Shown piece after piece: positions 12,085 through 24,060 of a stretch of DNA of 64,000 nucleotides (position 1 is its first letter; each line of letters opens with the position of its first letter). The DNA is from Epiperipatus broadwayi (Eukaryota; Onychophora; Udeonychophora; Euonychophora; Peripatidae): contig JAQFVV010000144.1 of assembly GCA_028023455.1 (NCBI GenBank), positions 868,001-932,000 of the forward strand, in the 5' to 3' direction. The notes beneath the pieces are model-generated. The model had not been told where the DNA came from and did no database searches. It saw only the letters and a list, made by a program, of their open reading frames with translations. The translations under genes and the position numbers were made by a program.

Positions 12085-12240
12085 AATGTTAAATTCATCA
12101 CCTAGGAGAAAATAGAATTTTTTACACTGCCTTGATAAGGACTCATAAGAGTTGAAAGCGCTTGGGAATATTATTTGTTATTATTTTATTTATTTATATT
12201 AAACTCTATATTAACAATTGACATGAATTGTTATTTTATT
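12085..12240 (+). other. PLE 3' tail (plus arm)
   Basis: Non-coding tail between the GIY-YIG stop and the target duplication. It includes the hammerhead-like stem-loop at 12125-12168. The outermost GTTATTTTA-type end is the same in both arms, which fixes the element's 3' end. Confidence 0.8.
12125..12168 (+). ncRNA. Hammerhead-like stem-loop in PLE tail (plus arm)
   Basis: TTGATAA, hairpin GACTC-ATAA-GAGTT, GAAA, palindromic AGCGCT and a GGG that can pair with the preceding CC. This is the hammerhead layout with core changes (C3 to U, G8 to A), so it is probably inactive. Both arms carry the same changes, so the source element already had them. Confidence 0.4.
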
Positions 12241-12413
12241 ATTTATTTAATACAAATTAGTCAATAATAAATATGTTTAGTTTATCATATATAACTTTAT
12301 ATTTTTGTGATGACAGTGAAATTGATTATGTATGAATATTTTATGGATAATGATATTAGGATTAAATAAAGTCATTTTATTATTTCAAAATAATTCAGAG
12401 TAACTATTCTCTA

Positions 12414-12633
12414 ATGGATATTTCTGTAGTATAATTTTTGCTACACCACTCTCATGCAAGGTAGGGACTGATTTCTATCCACTTTTAATACCTTGGGTTG
12501 GGATGTAATTATAAACATTTTTCATACGTTTATAATTACATTCCTCCACAAGGTATTAAAAACGGATAGAAATCAGTTCCTATCTTACATGAGAGTGGTG
12601 TAGTGAAAATTACACTACAGAAATATTTTCCAT
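12414..12633. mobile_element. Foldback MITE (220 bp) with TA target duplication
   Basis: Nearly the whole element is two inverted arms of about 100 bp around a short centre. Ends read ATGG...CCAT and are flanked by TA on both sides (12412-12413, 12634-12635), as for Tc1/mariner-type elements. Arms share TACACCACTCTCATG and TTTCTATCC blocks. No coding capacity. A decayed relative lies at 30648-30712. Confidence 0.85.
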
Positions 12634-12635
12634 TA

Positions 12636-15600
12636 TTGGATAATCTCAAGTTTAATAAATGACTAATAAAAATTATTAATAACTATTCTTTTATTTCTTT
12701 TTTTCTTCAGTTTATTGGTTTGTTCAATAGAGCAAATGTTAAAGACTTTGTTGCCTAAATATGTTGAAGATTACTTCAGAAAGCGATAGGCAGTAGTTTT
12801 CTTCACATTGCTGTATAGTGATCTTTGCTAGTCACATTCATTTTATTAAAATTTATTGATGAGAGTGAGCATCACCTTTGTTTTCAGTTTATAATGATTG
12901 CTCCAAAAGCTTGTCCATTTTGAAACTTCAGAATAAAAATATTGCTGTCAGTCCTCATGGTCTCTAGCATTTAGGTCATCTCACATTTTTAAATGAATGA
13001 TTCCTCTCCTCATTTTCTCATTAAGTTGTGAAACAAGCTTTTTCCTAATGTCAAACTAACCTTTAGCTGAATTTTTTTTTGTTTTAAAAAAGATCATGAA
13101 AAAAAGAATGATGATTATTTATTGAATAAATAAAAGACTTATGCTATGAATTATTTTAGGCAGGAAAAAGAAATACCATTTCATGCCAAATTTACTTTAT
13201 ATTGGCTTTTACTTGATATAGATATGACATATATTTACATATAAATATGTGTAAAAGCATTTAAAATAATTGTTACATTCAATAGTTTCCTGCTTCAAGG
13301 GGTCTAGTTCTAAGTGTTATCATGAATATCAAAATGCAAAAATAATCATATTTAATATGCATTTTTAACATGCATGCATTTATATATATAAATGTGCGTG
13401 TACGTATACATATGCATATTGAAAATGTATGACACACTTATAAAGATGTGTGTGCATACTGTACATGCATTGCGGACGAAAAATTTAAGATGTAGAAAAT
13501 TATTATTTTTTTGTTTCTACTTTTTACATATTTTATTTACTTCTTTTTTGAATTGGATGGAGAACTGAAATCATGAATATAGAAATGGTGGACACAGAAA
13601 AGAATGCTGTATAATATGTAAAAATTTAAATAATAAAATTAAATAAAATTTCTCAGTATATCGTAGTTATGAAAAAAAATATTTTAAAAGTGAGTAATAT
13701 GTAAATGACTAAGAAATTGTGGACTATAAAAGTCATATGGTTGAAGCAGTTATCAATGTCAGCTACTATTAGTTATACTGTATATTGTGCTTTTTTAATT
13801 TTTTTATCAATATTAATTATTGTTGCTTTTTTTTCTTCAAAATGGCACTCTTATTTGAAGCTTTCCAAATAGATTTATCATGCCTGTTTTCATTTAATCA
13901 TAATATGCAACAAGTAAATTATGTAATTAATTCTTGAGAATTTATATCAATGAGAATGTTTATCAAAAAAGGAATCTATGGAATCGCAACATCAAAAAAC
14001 ATTAAATATTTTCATAAAGTTAGAGAAAATAGAATGTAGTGTCTATTTATTGCCAAAGAGAAAATTCAGTGCGGAATCATATGCTAGCAGAAAATAAGAA
14101 AATTATTGAATTTAATATGAAAAAAATATCTGAAATGAGATTACCATAAACCAATTAAGTTTCAATAAGAAAAAAAGCCTTATTTATAACTTTTTAGATT
14201 CATCTATTTATATTAAGGTTAATAAATGATTCAATACAATAGATTTAATTGTTTTTAATAAAATTAACTACATCATTTATATTAGTATTTTTCTTAATGG
14301 TGTAAGATAATAAACTAACACTCCACTTTCTACATAGTTGCAATTAAAAGCAGTAATTCTCTAGTTTTATTCCATTTCAGAATTATTTGTTATATGCTTG
14401 AATATTCAGTAGACTCCAAATGGTAGAAGTATATTCATATCCTCAGATTAATTTATGGCTACTGGTTATTTTCAGTAAAGAAAGATTTTGCTTTCAACAT
14501 TTAGCAGCTATTTTTATTTCCTTTTTATTATCCAAACTAATAATCTGAGATTCAAACATCTTATGATTTTGAATCCAAAGGAACTTGCTTGTATAAAGAC
14601 TGACAGTAATAGTAATATTAATTTTACAATAATTACAAATATTTTTCACTTTTTGGCAAGGATATTATATAATAAACAAAACATGACTCCTTTTAATATT
14701 TGCAATTAGCAGTAATACCTCATTTCATTGAATTTACTCTAAACCTTGTTGTAGACTTGAGTAAGTTATGAATATCAGATAATAGTGTTATAAAACTTAA
14801 GGTGTTTAATCCAAGTTTATTAGCTTGAATATTGAATAGAAGGAAGTTATTGCTAGATGTTCTACTTGCTTAAAATAGTCAATAGCCAGAAATAGGCAAA
14901 CATTATAATGGTATTTATTTTTCAGTATCTATTGATTACTCTTCAGAGCAAAGAAAATTGAATGGCTTATGAATTTAAATGTTGATATAAAATGGATATA
15001 GAAATCTTAGTTACAAAAATGTTTAGCTGATTGTTCTTTTTGGTAATAAATGCTTTTTAATAAAACAGATGTAGAAGTCATAAGTTAAGAAGAGGTTTGG
15101 ATGATTGCTTTTTTTATAGTAATAAATGCTTTTTAATAAAAAGAAAAACCATTCAATTAGAATGGTTATTGAAAAAAATAGCTTAGTAGATTTTTGCTTT
15201 TTGACAGATTGTGGCAAGATAGTTTAGTATATCTTTGATTTTTCATAGTTATAGTGAAGATAACTAATAAAGTATTGTTATATATGATTGGAGATGGCAT
15301 ATTTACTTTTCTGGCAATAAATTTGACTATTTCATTGCATCCCTATTGATCTTTATTAAATTGGCTTTAGTCTTGTGTTATTATTTCTCTTTTTACTTTA
15401 TTATCATCTATTGTTTTTGCTGATTTTTTCTTTATTTTATCTGAATTGATCCTATACTATCTGCAGATGATTTGAAATTGTTTCACATTTGTGCTTTCTA
15501 AGCAGTTTTTTTTTTAACACTGTAAAACTGCAAGTATTGCTAATAGGGCCAACCAATCAATAGGCTGAATTTTGATTTTAGAGAATCATTGTCTTCTCTG

Positions 15601-16311
15601 AGTCATATGTGATAAATTGGGAAAATATTAAAGTTATTTATCCATGTTAAATTATCGGATTGCAGACAAGTGAGAAATGTATGTCAGGTTTTATTTAATA
15701 CTATTTATTTTATTTTATGTAAGAAGGATGGGTTATTTAAACTAAATTATTTTTCCTTTTTTAATAATATCATAATAATTATATTACTATAAATCTTAAA
15801 AATGACAGTTGAATTCTATTCCATTTTTTTTTGTGTTATGGAGTTGATCATCAATTCTTCTGGCATTTCTAGTTTTCAAAGTCTGATATATTTTGAAAAT
15901 ACTTAAACAGTTTTTTATATTTAATGATGAGGTAACTGTAATAAAAAAATATTATACATTAAAGAAAAAAAGATTTATAAAGCTTCTTAATGAAATGCAT
16001 TATTTTCTTAAATAATTTGTTAGATTTCTTAATATAAAATTATTGTATTTATTTATTTATTTTTAAAAATAAAATTATAGAAAACTTTTACAATTTTATA
16101 CATAATATATACTTAATTGTAAAAAAATGAACAAATCATTATTTTTTAAGTTTTTAATGTTATGTTTTAATTATTTTAAATATATTATGATATTATAATT
16201 ATTTTTAAAAAATATTTTAAATAAGTGGAATTAAAATATTGTAATATAATAACCAATATATTACTATTCAAATATTCATTAAATTTTAAAATAAATATAT
16301 ATATTTATTAG
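12636..16311. other. AT-rich non-coding stretch
   Basis: About 3.7 kb with no supported gene. One noteworthy local repeat is TAATAAATGCTTTTTAATAAAA, present near 15043 and 15119. If the exon at 16312 is real, this is its upstream intron. Confidence 0.5.
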
Positions 16312-16426
16312 CACTGAAGATAAAAAATATATAAATAGTCGGAGGGGTAGTACTCCGCTGTATAGTATGGAGGATGATCGGGCCACATCTCCAACAAGTG
16401 TCCGGCAACAGAAATTTGAAAAACAG
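16312..16426 (+). CDS. Candidate internal exon of a host gene (38 codons)
   Basis: An acceptor ending TTTATTAG lies at 16304-16311 and a textbook donor CAG|GTAAGT at 16424-16432. Between them one frame is open: after one base completing a codon it reads TEDKKYINSRRGSTPLYSME and continues through SPTSVRQQKFEKQ, ending exactly at a codon boundary. It is more GC-rich than its surroundings and has a balanced, Ser/Thr-rich composition quite unlike the Asn/Ile/Lys-rich chance frames elsewhere. RRGSTP looks like a phosphorylated linker. A second possible acceptor at 16337-16338 would give a shorter exon in the same frame. I do not recognise the protein, and no partner exon is seen in the window, which would imply introns of many kilobases. 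Confidence 0.5.
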
Positions 16427-17866
16427 GTAAGTTATTTTTAATTATTAAAATTTGTTTTTAACTTGTCAGGTGTCCCCATTATTATGGTTAATTTTTTTTC
16501 TATATGTCAAAGTGTTAACTGGGAAGCAAACCCGAGCAAGTTTTTGTAGATAAGAGCAATACCATATATATACTTAAAATCTATTAAAAATTGTAGATAA
16601 GAGCAATACCATATATATATAGCTTGAATGTTAGCTTTAAGTACAACCCAGATATTAAAATTTAAAACATTCCACACTTATTATTTGCAAAACATATAAT
16701 ATATATATATCAATACAGTAAACATAAATAAATTTGAAATGAGAAGAATTACATATGGCTAAGAAAGTCAGATTTAATAGTAATTTTAGTGATTAGATAA
16801 GTTTTTTTAAAAATAAAATATGGAAACTCTCAATTTACAATTTTTTCATCAACTAGACAAAATAAATGACCCATGCATAAAAATGATAGAATAGAAATAT
16901 ATTAAAAACTGTAGATAAGAAAAGATAAAGATTTCTTATTTACACTGCAACTTTATTATTAGTGTTAAATATTACTCAGATATTATAATTTGAAAATTTC
17001 CACACCGATTATTTGCAAATAATAAACCGAACCTTACCATTATTATATGTAGTATAAAGACACTAAAATGTATATTTTGATATTTATTTTAGTAATCTAA
17101 TCTATATTAAGTGCATTAACATCACACTCAAAGTTTCAATTTTATAATAATTCATCATAATATAACATCCGAAAAAACCATTGCTTACTTATTTGAATGC
17201 TATTGGCTCTTTAATTCATCACATGTTCAATTTGCATAATAGATGAAACTCCTTTTATTCTACTCTTTCTACCAATCAGACTACCATATACATGCTGTGG
17301 GGAAACTAAGGCTAACTAAGGGCACAAATGATATAGCTTTCACTGTGTACAGAAAAGCAAAAAAAAAAAAAAAACAACAACTCTAAAAATGTATCAATAT
17401 TTTATAATTTATGATAATGAACATGGATAAGATTCATATATTCAATCAAGGTATTATTGAAATGATTTATAAAGAAAGAAATGATAGAAAAAGAAAAATC
17501 AAAAAAGCCTGGTATATTATATAAAATGAACACACTGAATCACAGACAGTTGAATGAGTTTTGCTAGTTATTATTTAATGGTGAATTGTTATAATCTTAA
17601 TAATCATAGTTATTACATTATGTTGAATTAAAAACATTAATTACTAAAATAAATATTAAAATATACATTGTTATAATGCTTTTATGGTAAATATTTATAG
17701 ATAATTTCCAGTTTTGATAACTAAAAAATGATATCAAATCATTTTCACTATTCCTGATTTTGTTAGACCACCAAACAAATGCAAAATGACCATTTAAATT
17801 TACAGATACACACACATATATATATATATATATAATAATGTTCAAGGCTAAATGAGTTTATAAGTA
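16427..17866. other. AT-rich non-coding stretch with diverged direct repeats
   Basis: Contains a short duplication of GTAGATAAGAGCAATACC (near 16546 and 16593), and a diverged direct repeat (about 16585-16700 and 16901-17030) sharing GTAGATAAG, CAGATATTA and TTATTTGCAAA blocks. Also an A run near 17358 and a CA/TA microsatellite near 17810-17834. No supported gene. Confidence 0.5.
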
Positions 17867-18041
17867 ATCATTAAAACCAGTTAACACTTAGTCAATCCCA
17901 ATATCAATAACAATCTACAATCTCAAACTGTTGTCAAGGCAACCTTTTAATAATAAAAAAGGAGATTGCCTTGACAGCAGTTTGAGATTGTTGATTGTTA
18001 TTAATATTGGGATTGTCTAAGTGTTGATTGGTTTTAATGAT
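17867..18041. mobile_element. Foldback MITE (175 bp), TA-flanked
   Basis: Two inverted arms of about 80 bp (ATCATTAAAACC...GGTTTTAATGAT at the ends, GTCAAGGCAA near the centre) are separated by a short A/T-rich loop. TA lies on each side (17865-17866, 18042-18043). Non-coding, Tc1/mariner-like in layout. Confidence 0.8.
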
Positions 18042-18243
18042 TATACATATATATATATGTGTAGATAATCAACAATCAGTATTTTAGGCAAGAGCAAAGT
18101 TGAATGCACATTAGATGTGGCCACAGTTATTTTTAATATGACCATAATATTATAATCATATATTTTTTTTGTAGTCATTTTAAACTCATCTTATATGGAC
18201 AGTTAATTCAAATATATAATATTATTAAGTATACTATTTTTCA

Positions 18244-18635
18244 ATATATATATAATTTCTGGTTTTGACAATTCAACACAACACTATCAAATCACTTTCA
18301 CCATTCCTGTTCTTGTTAGATTGCTTAGCAAATACAATTTCACTCTTATTTAAAATACTTGCTATATTAATGATTTTGCAAGATCAGGAATGTAAAAAAT
18401 GATTTGTCAGCATTGTGCTGAATTATCAAAATTGAAAATTGCTTATACAGTGTCAGAAAATTTTGTATTTACTATTATTACATATACTTGATTTTTAGTT
18501 GTCATTTTTATGACATTAAAAATGAATAGACAGAATTTATCCTATGTAAGCATGATTCTAAAATCATATAAAAAGAAAATGTGTTTTTATCTGGAATGTA
18601 GTTAACTTCATATTTGTCTAAAATATTTTCTAGAT

Positions 18636-18672
<37 letters not shown>

Positions 18673-18787
18673 TGTAAGCTGAAGAATATTAATGATCATT
18701 TTATTCTTGCTTGACATTCTAGTAAAATCTGAGATGATGAGATTTAGTAGTATTTTGGAGTTGTCAAAACCAGAAATTATATATATA
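18244..18787. repeat. Inverted-repeat element with ATATAATTTCTGGTTTTGAC termini
   Basis: The left end at 18244-18277 is matched in inverse by 18759-18787, and a third, weaker inverse copy lies at about 18420-18450. A related direct copy of the left arm occurs at 17694-17770 (TTTCCAGTTTTGA, CATTTTCACTATTCCTG). This looks like nested or rearranged copies of one small non-coding TIR family. Confidence 0.55.
18636..18672. repeat. CT/AT compound microsatellite
   Basis: A run of CT dinucleotides passes directly into a run of AT dinucleotides. Confidence 0.9.
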
Positions 18788-20696
18788 ATGCTGAAAAATG
18801 CTATATTGAATAATAATACAATATCTATATCCGTATTAATATATAAATGTGAAAGTTTTGCACCAATTAAAATGAATCTTGTATGATTTTCTTTTTTTTG
18901 TGGATAATTTTATAGGCTATGAATTTTTTCTTTATGGTGTTTAATTGTTTTTAAAACTTTGGTAATTTGTAATATAAAAATGTGACATTCTAGTAACCAT
19001 TTTCTAATGGCATCTTAAAAATACAAAACGACAGCACTGATTAAAAGATTACAGTGCCTGCATATTGAAATACATACTAGAAACTTGGAATTGTGGTTTT
19101 TGGTAATTCAAGATAAAATTATTGTTTATTGTATTTACTAAATTTTTATTTTTTGCAATACTGTTATTGATAATTACTTTATGTAAATATTATGTAAATA
19201 TATGTGAGGGTACAGTTAAAAAAATGGAGATAATTATAGTTTTTAGAAAAAAATGAGGGAAATTTTTAGGTAATATTGAATACATCAAAAATCAAAAATG
19301 GAACGTAGATAATCCATAAGTATATTTTAATTATCAAACTTTCTATTCAATGCTAGGACACAGCTAAAGAAATAGAGAGAATTAGAAAGGGAAAACTTTA
19401 TTTGGGATTCAATATATTAAAATTCAAAAATGGAATACATAAATATATTTTAATTTATTAAACTAACACAAAGTGAGCAAAATTTAATTTGGTATTCATC
19501 AAAAATTGAAAATGGGATTTAGATAATAAATTATTAAAAAATGTCTACTGCTTTGAATATATCCTTCTTATATATATATAAATTTGAAATATATTTTAAT
19601 TTTTATTTATATTATTTTATACTTTTATTTTCTATTATTATCCTACTAATGCAATCAAAGCCATGGATACAGCTAGTATTTACATACTTTTAATATCAGT
19701 AATTATATCCATTCAAAAAATTGACATTAATATTAATTATAATGATTATATATATTTTTATTATAATCTTATCTAATATATTAAAAAAATAATTTATTAT
19801 TAAGTATTAAATTGACATTCATTTGATTTGTGCAAATTTTGTAATTCAATTGATGTTGAAATCAAGACATTTAGTTGTAAGATTTCTTTTTGCAAATGTT
19901 ACAGAATTGCAAAAACAAAAAATGAATAAATACCCCCCCCCCCCTTTAAAGAATGAGTAATAAAATGAGAAAAAAATTAGACTGGAGTTAACAAAAACAT
20001 TCCTAAGAAAGATGAAAAACTAAAAGAAACAGATATTTCTGAATTATAAGAATTAAAAGAGCACAAGATATGATTACTTTTTGCTTTTAATAAAATAAAG
20101 TACTAAATATGTCATTTAAAATTTAGAAGAAAGTTATTCATATAGAAAAATATAGGATGAGACCATGATTTGGCAATAATAGATATGGAAAAAAAATACT
20201 TTAAAAAATGACTAATTCATAAAAAAAATTATATGGCCTTATTTAGAAAGCAAAGAATGCAAATGGTGATGAGTAGATGATGAATTGGGAATTTGCTATA
20301 TTTTATTATAAAAAATAATATTATATTTATTTTACTATTTTAATTTTACAATTAAAAAATATTGATATTTTTCGGTGCATAAATTTTTATGTTTTAATTG
20401 ATCTCTCAATATTTTGAAAAAGAAAGCATTTAAAAACTTACAAAAACCTGTTATGTTTAAAAAATGAATAAAGGCTATGAATGGAACAATATATCTAAGT
20501 CAGATTTATGCATGAAGTTAATGTTTTTAAAACATTACTAATTAAAAGAAGAGTTATGGAGCCTCTTCATCTACTATATTTTTAAAAAGATCCATAGCAA
20601 ATTCTATAAATCAGTGGATAATAAATAGCCTTATGTTTTGTTTTCAATATTATTTCTGTCTTATTCAGCGTATATATACTATTCTATATATAAATA
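18788..20696. other. AT-rich non-coding stretch
   Basis: No supported gene. There is a 12-base C run at 19933-19944, and loose repeats of AAAAATGGAA-type blocks at about 19288-19520. Confidence 0.5.
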
Positions 20697-21332
20697 ATAA
20701 ATATCAATCACCTTCATCATTAAGAAATTCAGCTATGCCTTCTGTGAATAAATATATGAATCTATATTTCAAAATAGGCAGTCCAAAAATTACCTTTTTG
20801 AAATTGTATGCTATTAGATCTTAAATATTAAAACAAGAATTCAAACAAAGAATGTGCAATTTAAATAAGCAGTAGTTTTAAATTGCTCATAAACAAACAT
20901 ATTTACTATGCTTATATAATGACAGATTAAACGTTAGTCATATATTCAAAAATAATTCCAGTGCACAACGCTATTCTAAAATAAATATCCAAATATTATA
21001 TCACTTCCATTGATAAGAAATTCAGCTATGCCCTCTGTGAATAAATATAAGTCCGTATTTTAAAATAGCTAGTATTTGTATAAGCATAGTAAACATGTTT
21101 GTTTAGGAGAAATTTAAGAATGTTGCTTATTTAAATTTCACACTCTTTGTTTGAATTAGTTCGTGATTCAATATTTAAGATCTAATAGTGGTTTCAAAGA
21201 AGTACTTTTTTGGACTGCCTATTTTGAAATACAGACTCTGATATAATTACTCATGAGGGCCTAGCTGAATTTATTAAAAATGGAGGTAATTTGATATTTG
21301 GATATTTATTTTAATATAGCATTATGCACTGG
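20697..21332. repeat. Foldback repeat cluster (three partial copies of one family)
   Basis: Segment 20958-21332 is a foldback: ends CCAGTGCA and TGCACTGG, with inverted arms of about 115 bp sharing AAAATAAATATCCAAATAT and ATTCAGCTA blocks. The centre of the right half (about 21076-21240) is the inverse of 20745-20925, which is itself a plus-oriented copy sharing AAATTCAGCTATGCC and ATTAGATCTTAAATATT. One non-coding family is therefore present as a direct copy plus an inverted pair. Target duplication unclear. Confidence 0.7.
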
Positions 21333-21872
21333 TATTATTATTGTCCTATATATGTATAATACTTTTTACAATGCACTTATACTGAACATTTTTAATATGT
21401 GTACATAAACCTGCAATACAATAATTAAGATTTTAATCAGAAGGGAAAATGATTAATAAAATAATGCCAAGCACATATATTTACATATGTATGTGATACT
21501 AAATATATATGTTTATTCAATCATTTTTTTTTTTTTAAAAAGGAAGTTAATGCATCTTTTTAGTGTTATAAAAGTGGATTTGTTTTTCTTAATTTATTAT
21601 AGCATGAAAGAATGATTGTTTTTTTGAAAAACAAATGATTGTTTTTTTCGTTCATTGTACTGAAATTAAATTAATATTTATCATTTTATTGTTTACAGGA
21701 TGCACATCACAAATTCTCTTATGTTTAGTAGAATTGCTATGTTCCCTAGGTATACTTTCAAACAATTTCAAAAGAAATTTTAAAAATAAAATAGAAAGAA
21801 AAAAAACTCATTTACTTATGCAAAGATTCAAAGTATAGCATTACAATTACTTAGTGCACATGTGTTTAAATA
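21333..21872. other. AT-rich non-coding stretch
   Basis: No recognisable coding content. An imperfect direct repeat of AATGATTGTTTTTTTGAAA occurs near 21611-21650. Confidence 0.5.
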
Positions 21873-23878
21873 ATGCAAAGATCATGCATACATTTAAAAA
21901 AAGTAGAGAAACGAAAATTATATTTAATCTTTAAAAAGAAATTATTAAACTCAGGTGCTTACTATACGAACAATGTTTTTGTTAATCTTACAGATAAAAC
22001 ACCAAACGAGGAAATAATAGAGGTACTGAACAAAGGCCCTAGATTCGTTGGTAGCAATTGGAGTTTCCCGAAGTTTGAATTAATAGCTGATATTGAAGCG
22101 GGTTTGAATAACAACCCAAATAAAGATATGTACGTAATGCAGATTGCCAAGACTATACACCAGAATACACTCAAGATTAATACAAATAACTGGAATACAA
22201 AATTAGCGCACACTAAGAAATTTTTAGATACTGAACGAATAGTCTGCATGAAGGAAGATAAGGGCCAGAGATTTGTGCTTATGAGTAGAGAAAAATTTTA
22301 ACTTCAAAGTTAACCAGCAAATTGAAAAACTGCAATTCAAAAGAATAGCTAGTTTCAATAATAACTTGAACAGGGACAAATTTATTGCCTCTATTCTCAA
22401 GACACATTGTAACAAAGCTATATCAAAAACGGAGTATTATAAACTATATCCTTCTGCCACTATTCTACCATGGATTTTTGCAAATGCAAAAATGCATAAA
22501 CCCAATGTTCCTTTACGCTTAATGCTGGATTTTGGGGTGCACATTATTTTAGCACAGCTAAATTAATAAATCGTTGATTGATTGACAGTATTGGATTTGG
22601 AAGATATACTATCAAATCTTCATTTGAATTTGTAGCCAGAATTAAGGACAAAATTCTAAACCCAGAAACTAAAATTGCAGTGCTTGATGTCACTGAGTTA
22701 TACGGATCAATTAATAGAAATAGGTCCATTGATATAGTAAAAGAAGAGCTTATGAACAACGACGTGGATCAAAAAAAGATAGCTTTCATAATTGATTTCT
22801 TAAAATGGCTTAACAACAACATTGTGGCAACATTCAATAATCAATGTTACCAAATGAACGATGGATGGCCGATGGGATTACCCATGAGCGGTATCATCTC
22901 AAGTATCGTACTTAATTATTTTGAAAAAAGTATTATTCCTAAATACGAACAAACACTTAAGTTAATTGTATACTCAAGATACATTGACGACCTTTTCTTC
23001 GCTGCTACTGAAGAAATTATAGATAAAATTAAACAGGACATACAAGACAGCACGCAGCTGAAGCTAAACACAGAAATGGAAGATCGTGAAGGGAAAACTA
23101 ATACTTGGATATGTATGTGCAAAGAGAAGCTCAAAGACTAAATTATACAATGATTATAAAACCAATAGAAAAAAGAGGCAATATTCAACCTACTTCAAAC
23201 ACGCCTTCTATTCATAAATTAGCTGGTTTAGCGTCTTTCTTGCATAGGAATGAGCAACTTTGCAGATTTGAATCGGACAAAAGAGCAAACTTAATCTTAT
23301 ATAGAAACGATTTATTAGATTTCGGCTTCAAGCATTACACAATTGATAGGAAGATTAGACAATTTTACAGTAAGTTAAACAGCAATGTTATTAAGCAGCA
23401 GAAAAATAGAATTTTGTTACCATATATTGCAACTACCCATAGAAAGTTTTACTCAGTGTTTAATAAAGAATTTCAACTAAGCTTTCATACACCCCCTAAT
23501 ACAAATAGAATTATTAATAACACCAAAGACATTATAACACCCAACAACACCTCTCAGGCCGTATATAATATTTCATGTCCAGAAAATAACTGCATGGCAT
23601 CATACTATGGGGAAACGAAAGCAACTCTTTCTACAAGACTATCCCAGCACAGATATTCTTACAATAAGGCCCAAGTAGACCCAAATTGCAACTCAATATT
23701 TGCAATACATCAGAAATCAGCTGGTCATGCATGTGAACCTAAAAATGCAAGAATAGTTTGCAGGGAGAGAAATGACATTAAGAGAAAAGTTAAAGAAGCA
23801 TGTTTTATTGCTATTGATGATAAGGCTATGAATAGGAAAGATGCGTGTTACAAAATCTCTAAGAAATGGATCATTTAG
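21873..23878 (+). pseudogene. Penelope-like element, nearly full-length polyprotein with frameshifts
   Basis: The most complete PLE in the window, about 660 residues over several frames. In order: the N-terminal FVNLTDKTPNEEIIEVLNKG motif, RIVCMKEDKGQRFVLM (RT fingers), a frame change near 22290, KMHKPNVPLRLMLD, a frame change near 22535 and a TGA near 22574. Then GFGRYTIKSSFEF, ELYGSIN, GWPMGLPMSG (PMG motif), YIDDLFF (catalytic Asp pair), a frame change near 23095-23105, HKLAGLASFLHRN, and a GIY-YIG domain with VYNISCPENNCMASYYGE and STRLSQHRYSYNK. The final stretch from 23105 (about 257 residues) is uninterrupted and keeps the GIY-YIG Arg, His and late Glu. It differs clearly from the other two PLEs, so it belongs to a separate lineage. 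Confidence 0.9.
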
Positions 23879-24060
23879 AGCTGACACATTTATTTTCAAC
23901 TAATTTACATATATCAGCATATTTTAGCATATACCAACACGCTATGCTTATTCTTTGTTGCCCATGATTATGAGAGCTAAGTTCTCTTGAAAGCACTCGG
24001 GCATTATTCTTTAGATATTATAATTATTTTGACTTTATAATATATTGTTATTTAATCCTG
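23879..24060 (+). other. PLE 3' tail
   Basis: Short AT-rich tail after the GIY-YIG stop, carrying a hammerhead-like fold at 23960-24002. The true 3' end is not defined because no target duplication was found. Confidence 0.55.
23960..24002 (+). ncRNA. Hammerhead-like stem-loop in PLE tail
   Basis: GCCC (23960-23963) pairs with GGGC (23999-24002) as stem I; the core reads ATGATTA, hairpin GAGAG-CTAAGTT-CTCTT, GAAA, then AGCACT and C at the cleavage position. The architecture is kept, but two core bases differ from CUGANGA (C3 to A, G8 to U), so it is probably inactive. Confidence 0.45.

Larger units (their letters stand above)
9852..12259. mobile_element. Penelope-like element inserted as a head-to-head pair with 19-bp target duplication
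   Basis: The direct repeat ATTTATTTAATACAAATTA flanks the unit at 9852-9870 and 12241-12259. Inside, 9871 to about 10756 is a minus-oriented 3' fragment and about 10757-12240 a longer plus-oriented copy. Both have the PLE tail at the outer edge and 5' truncations meeting in the middle. One target duplication around both arms means they integrated together. Head-to-head and partial tandem arrangements are a known habit of PLEs. Confidence 0.85.

Noticed and set aside
21635-21838. 67-codon plus-strand frame just upstream of the third PLE
   Set aside because: No PLE-like motif; hydrophobic then Lys-rich chance frame in AT-rich DNA.
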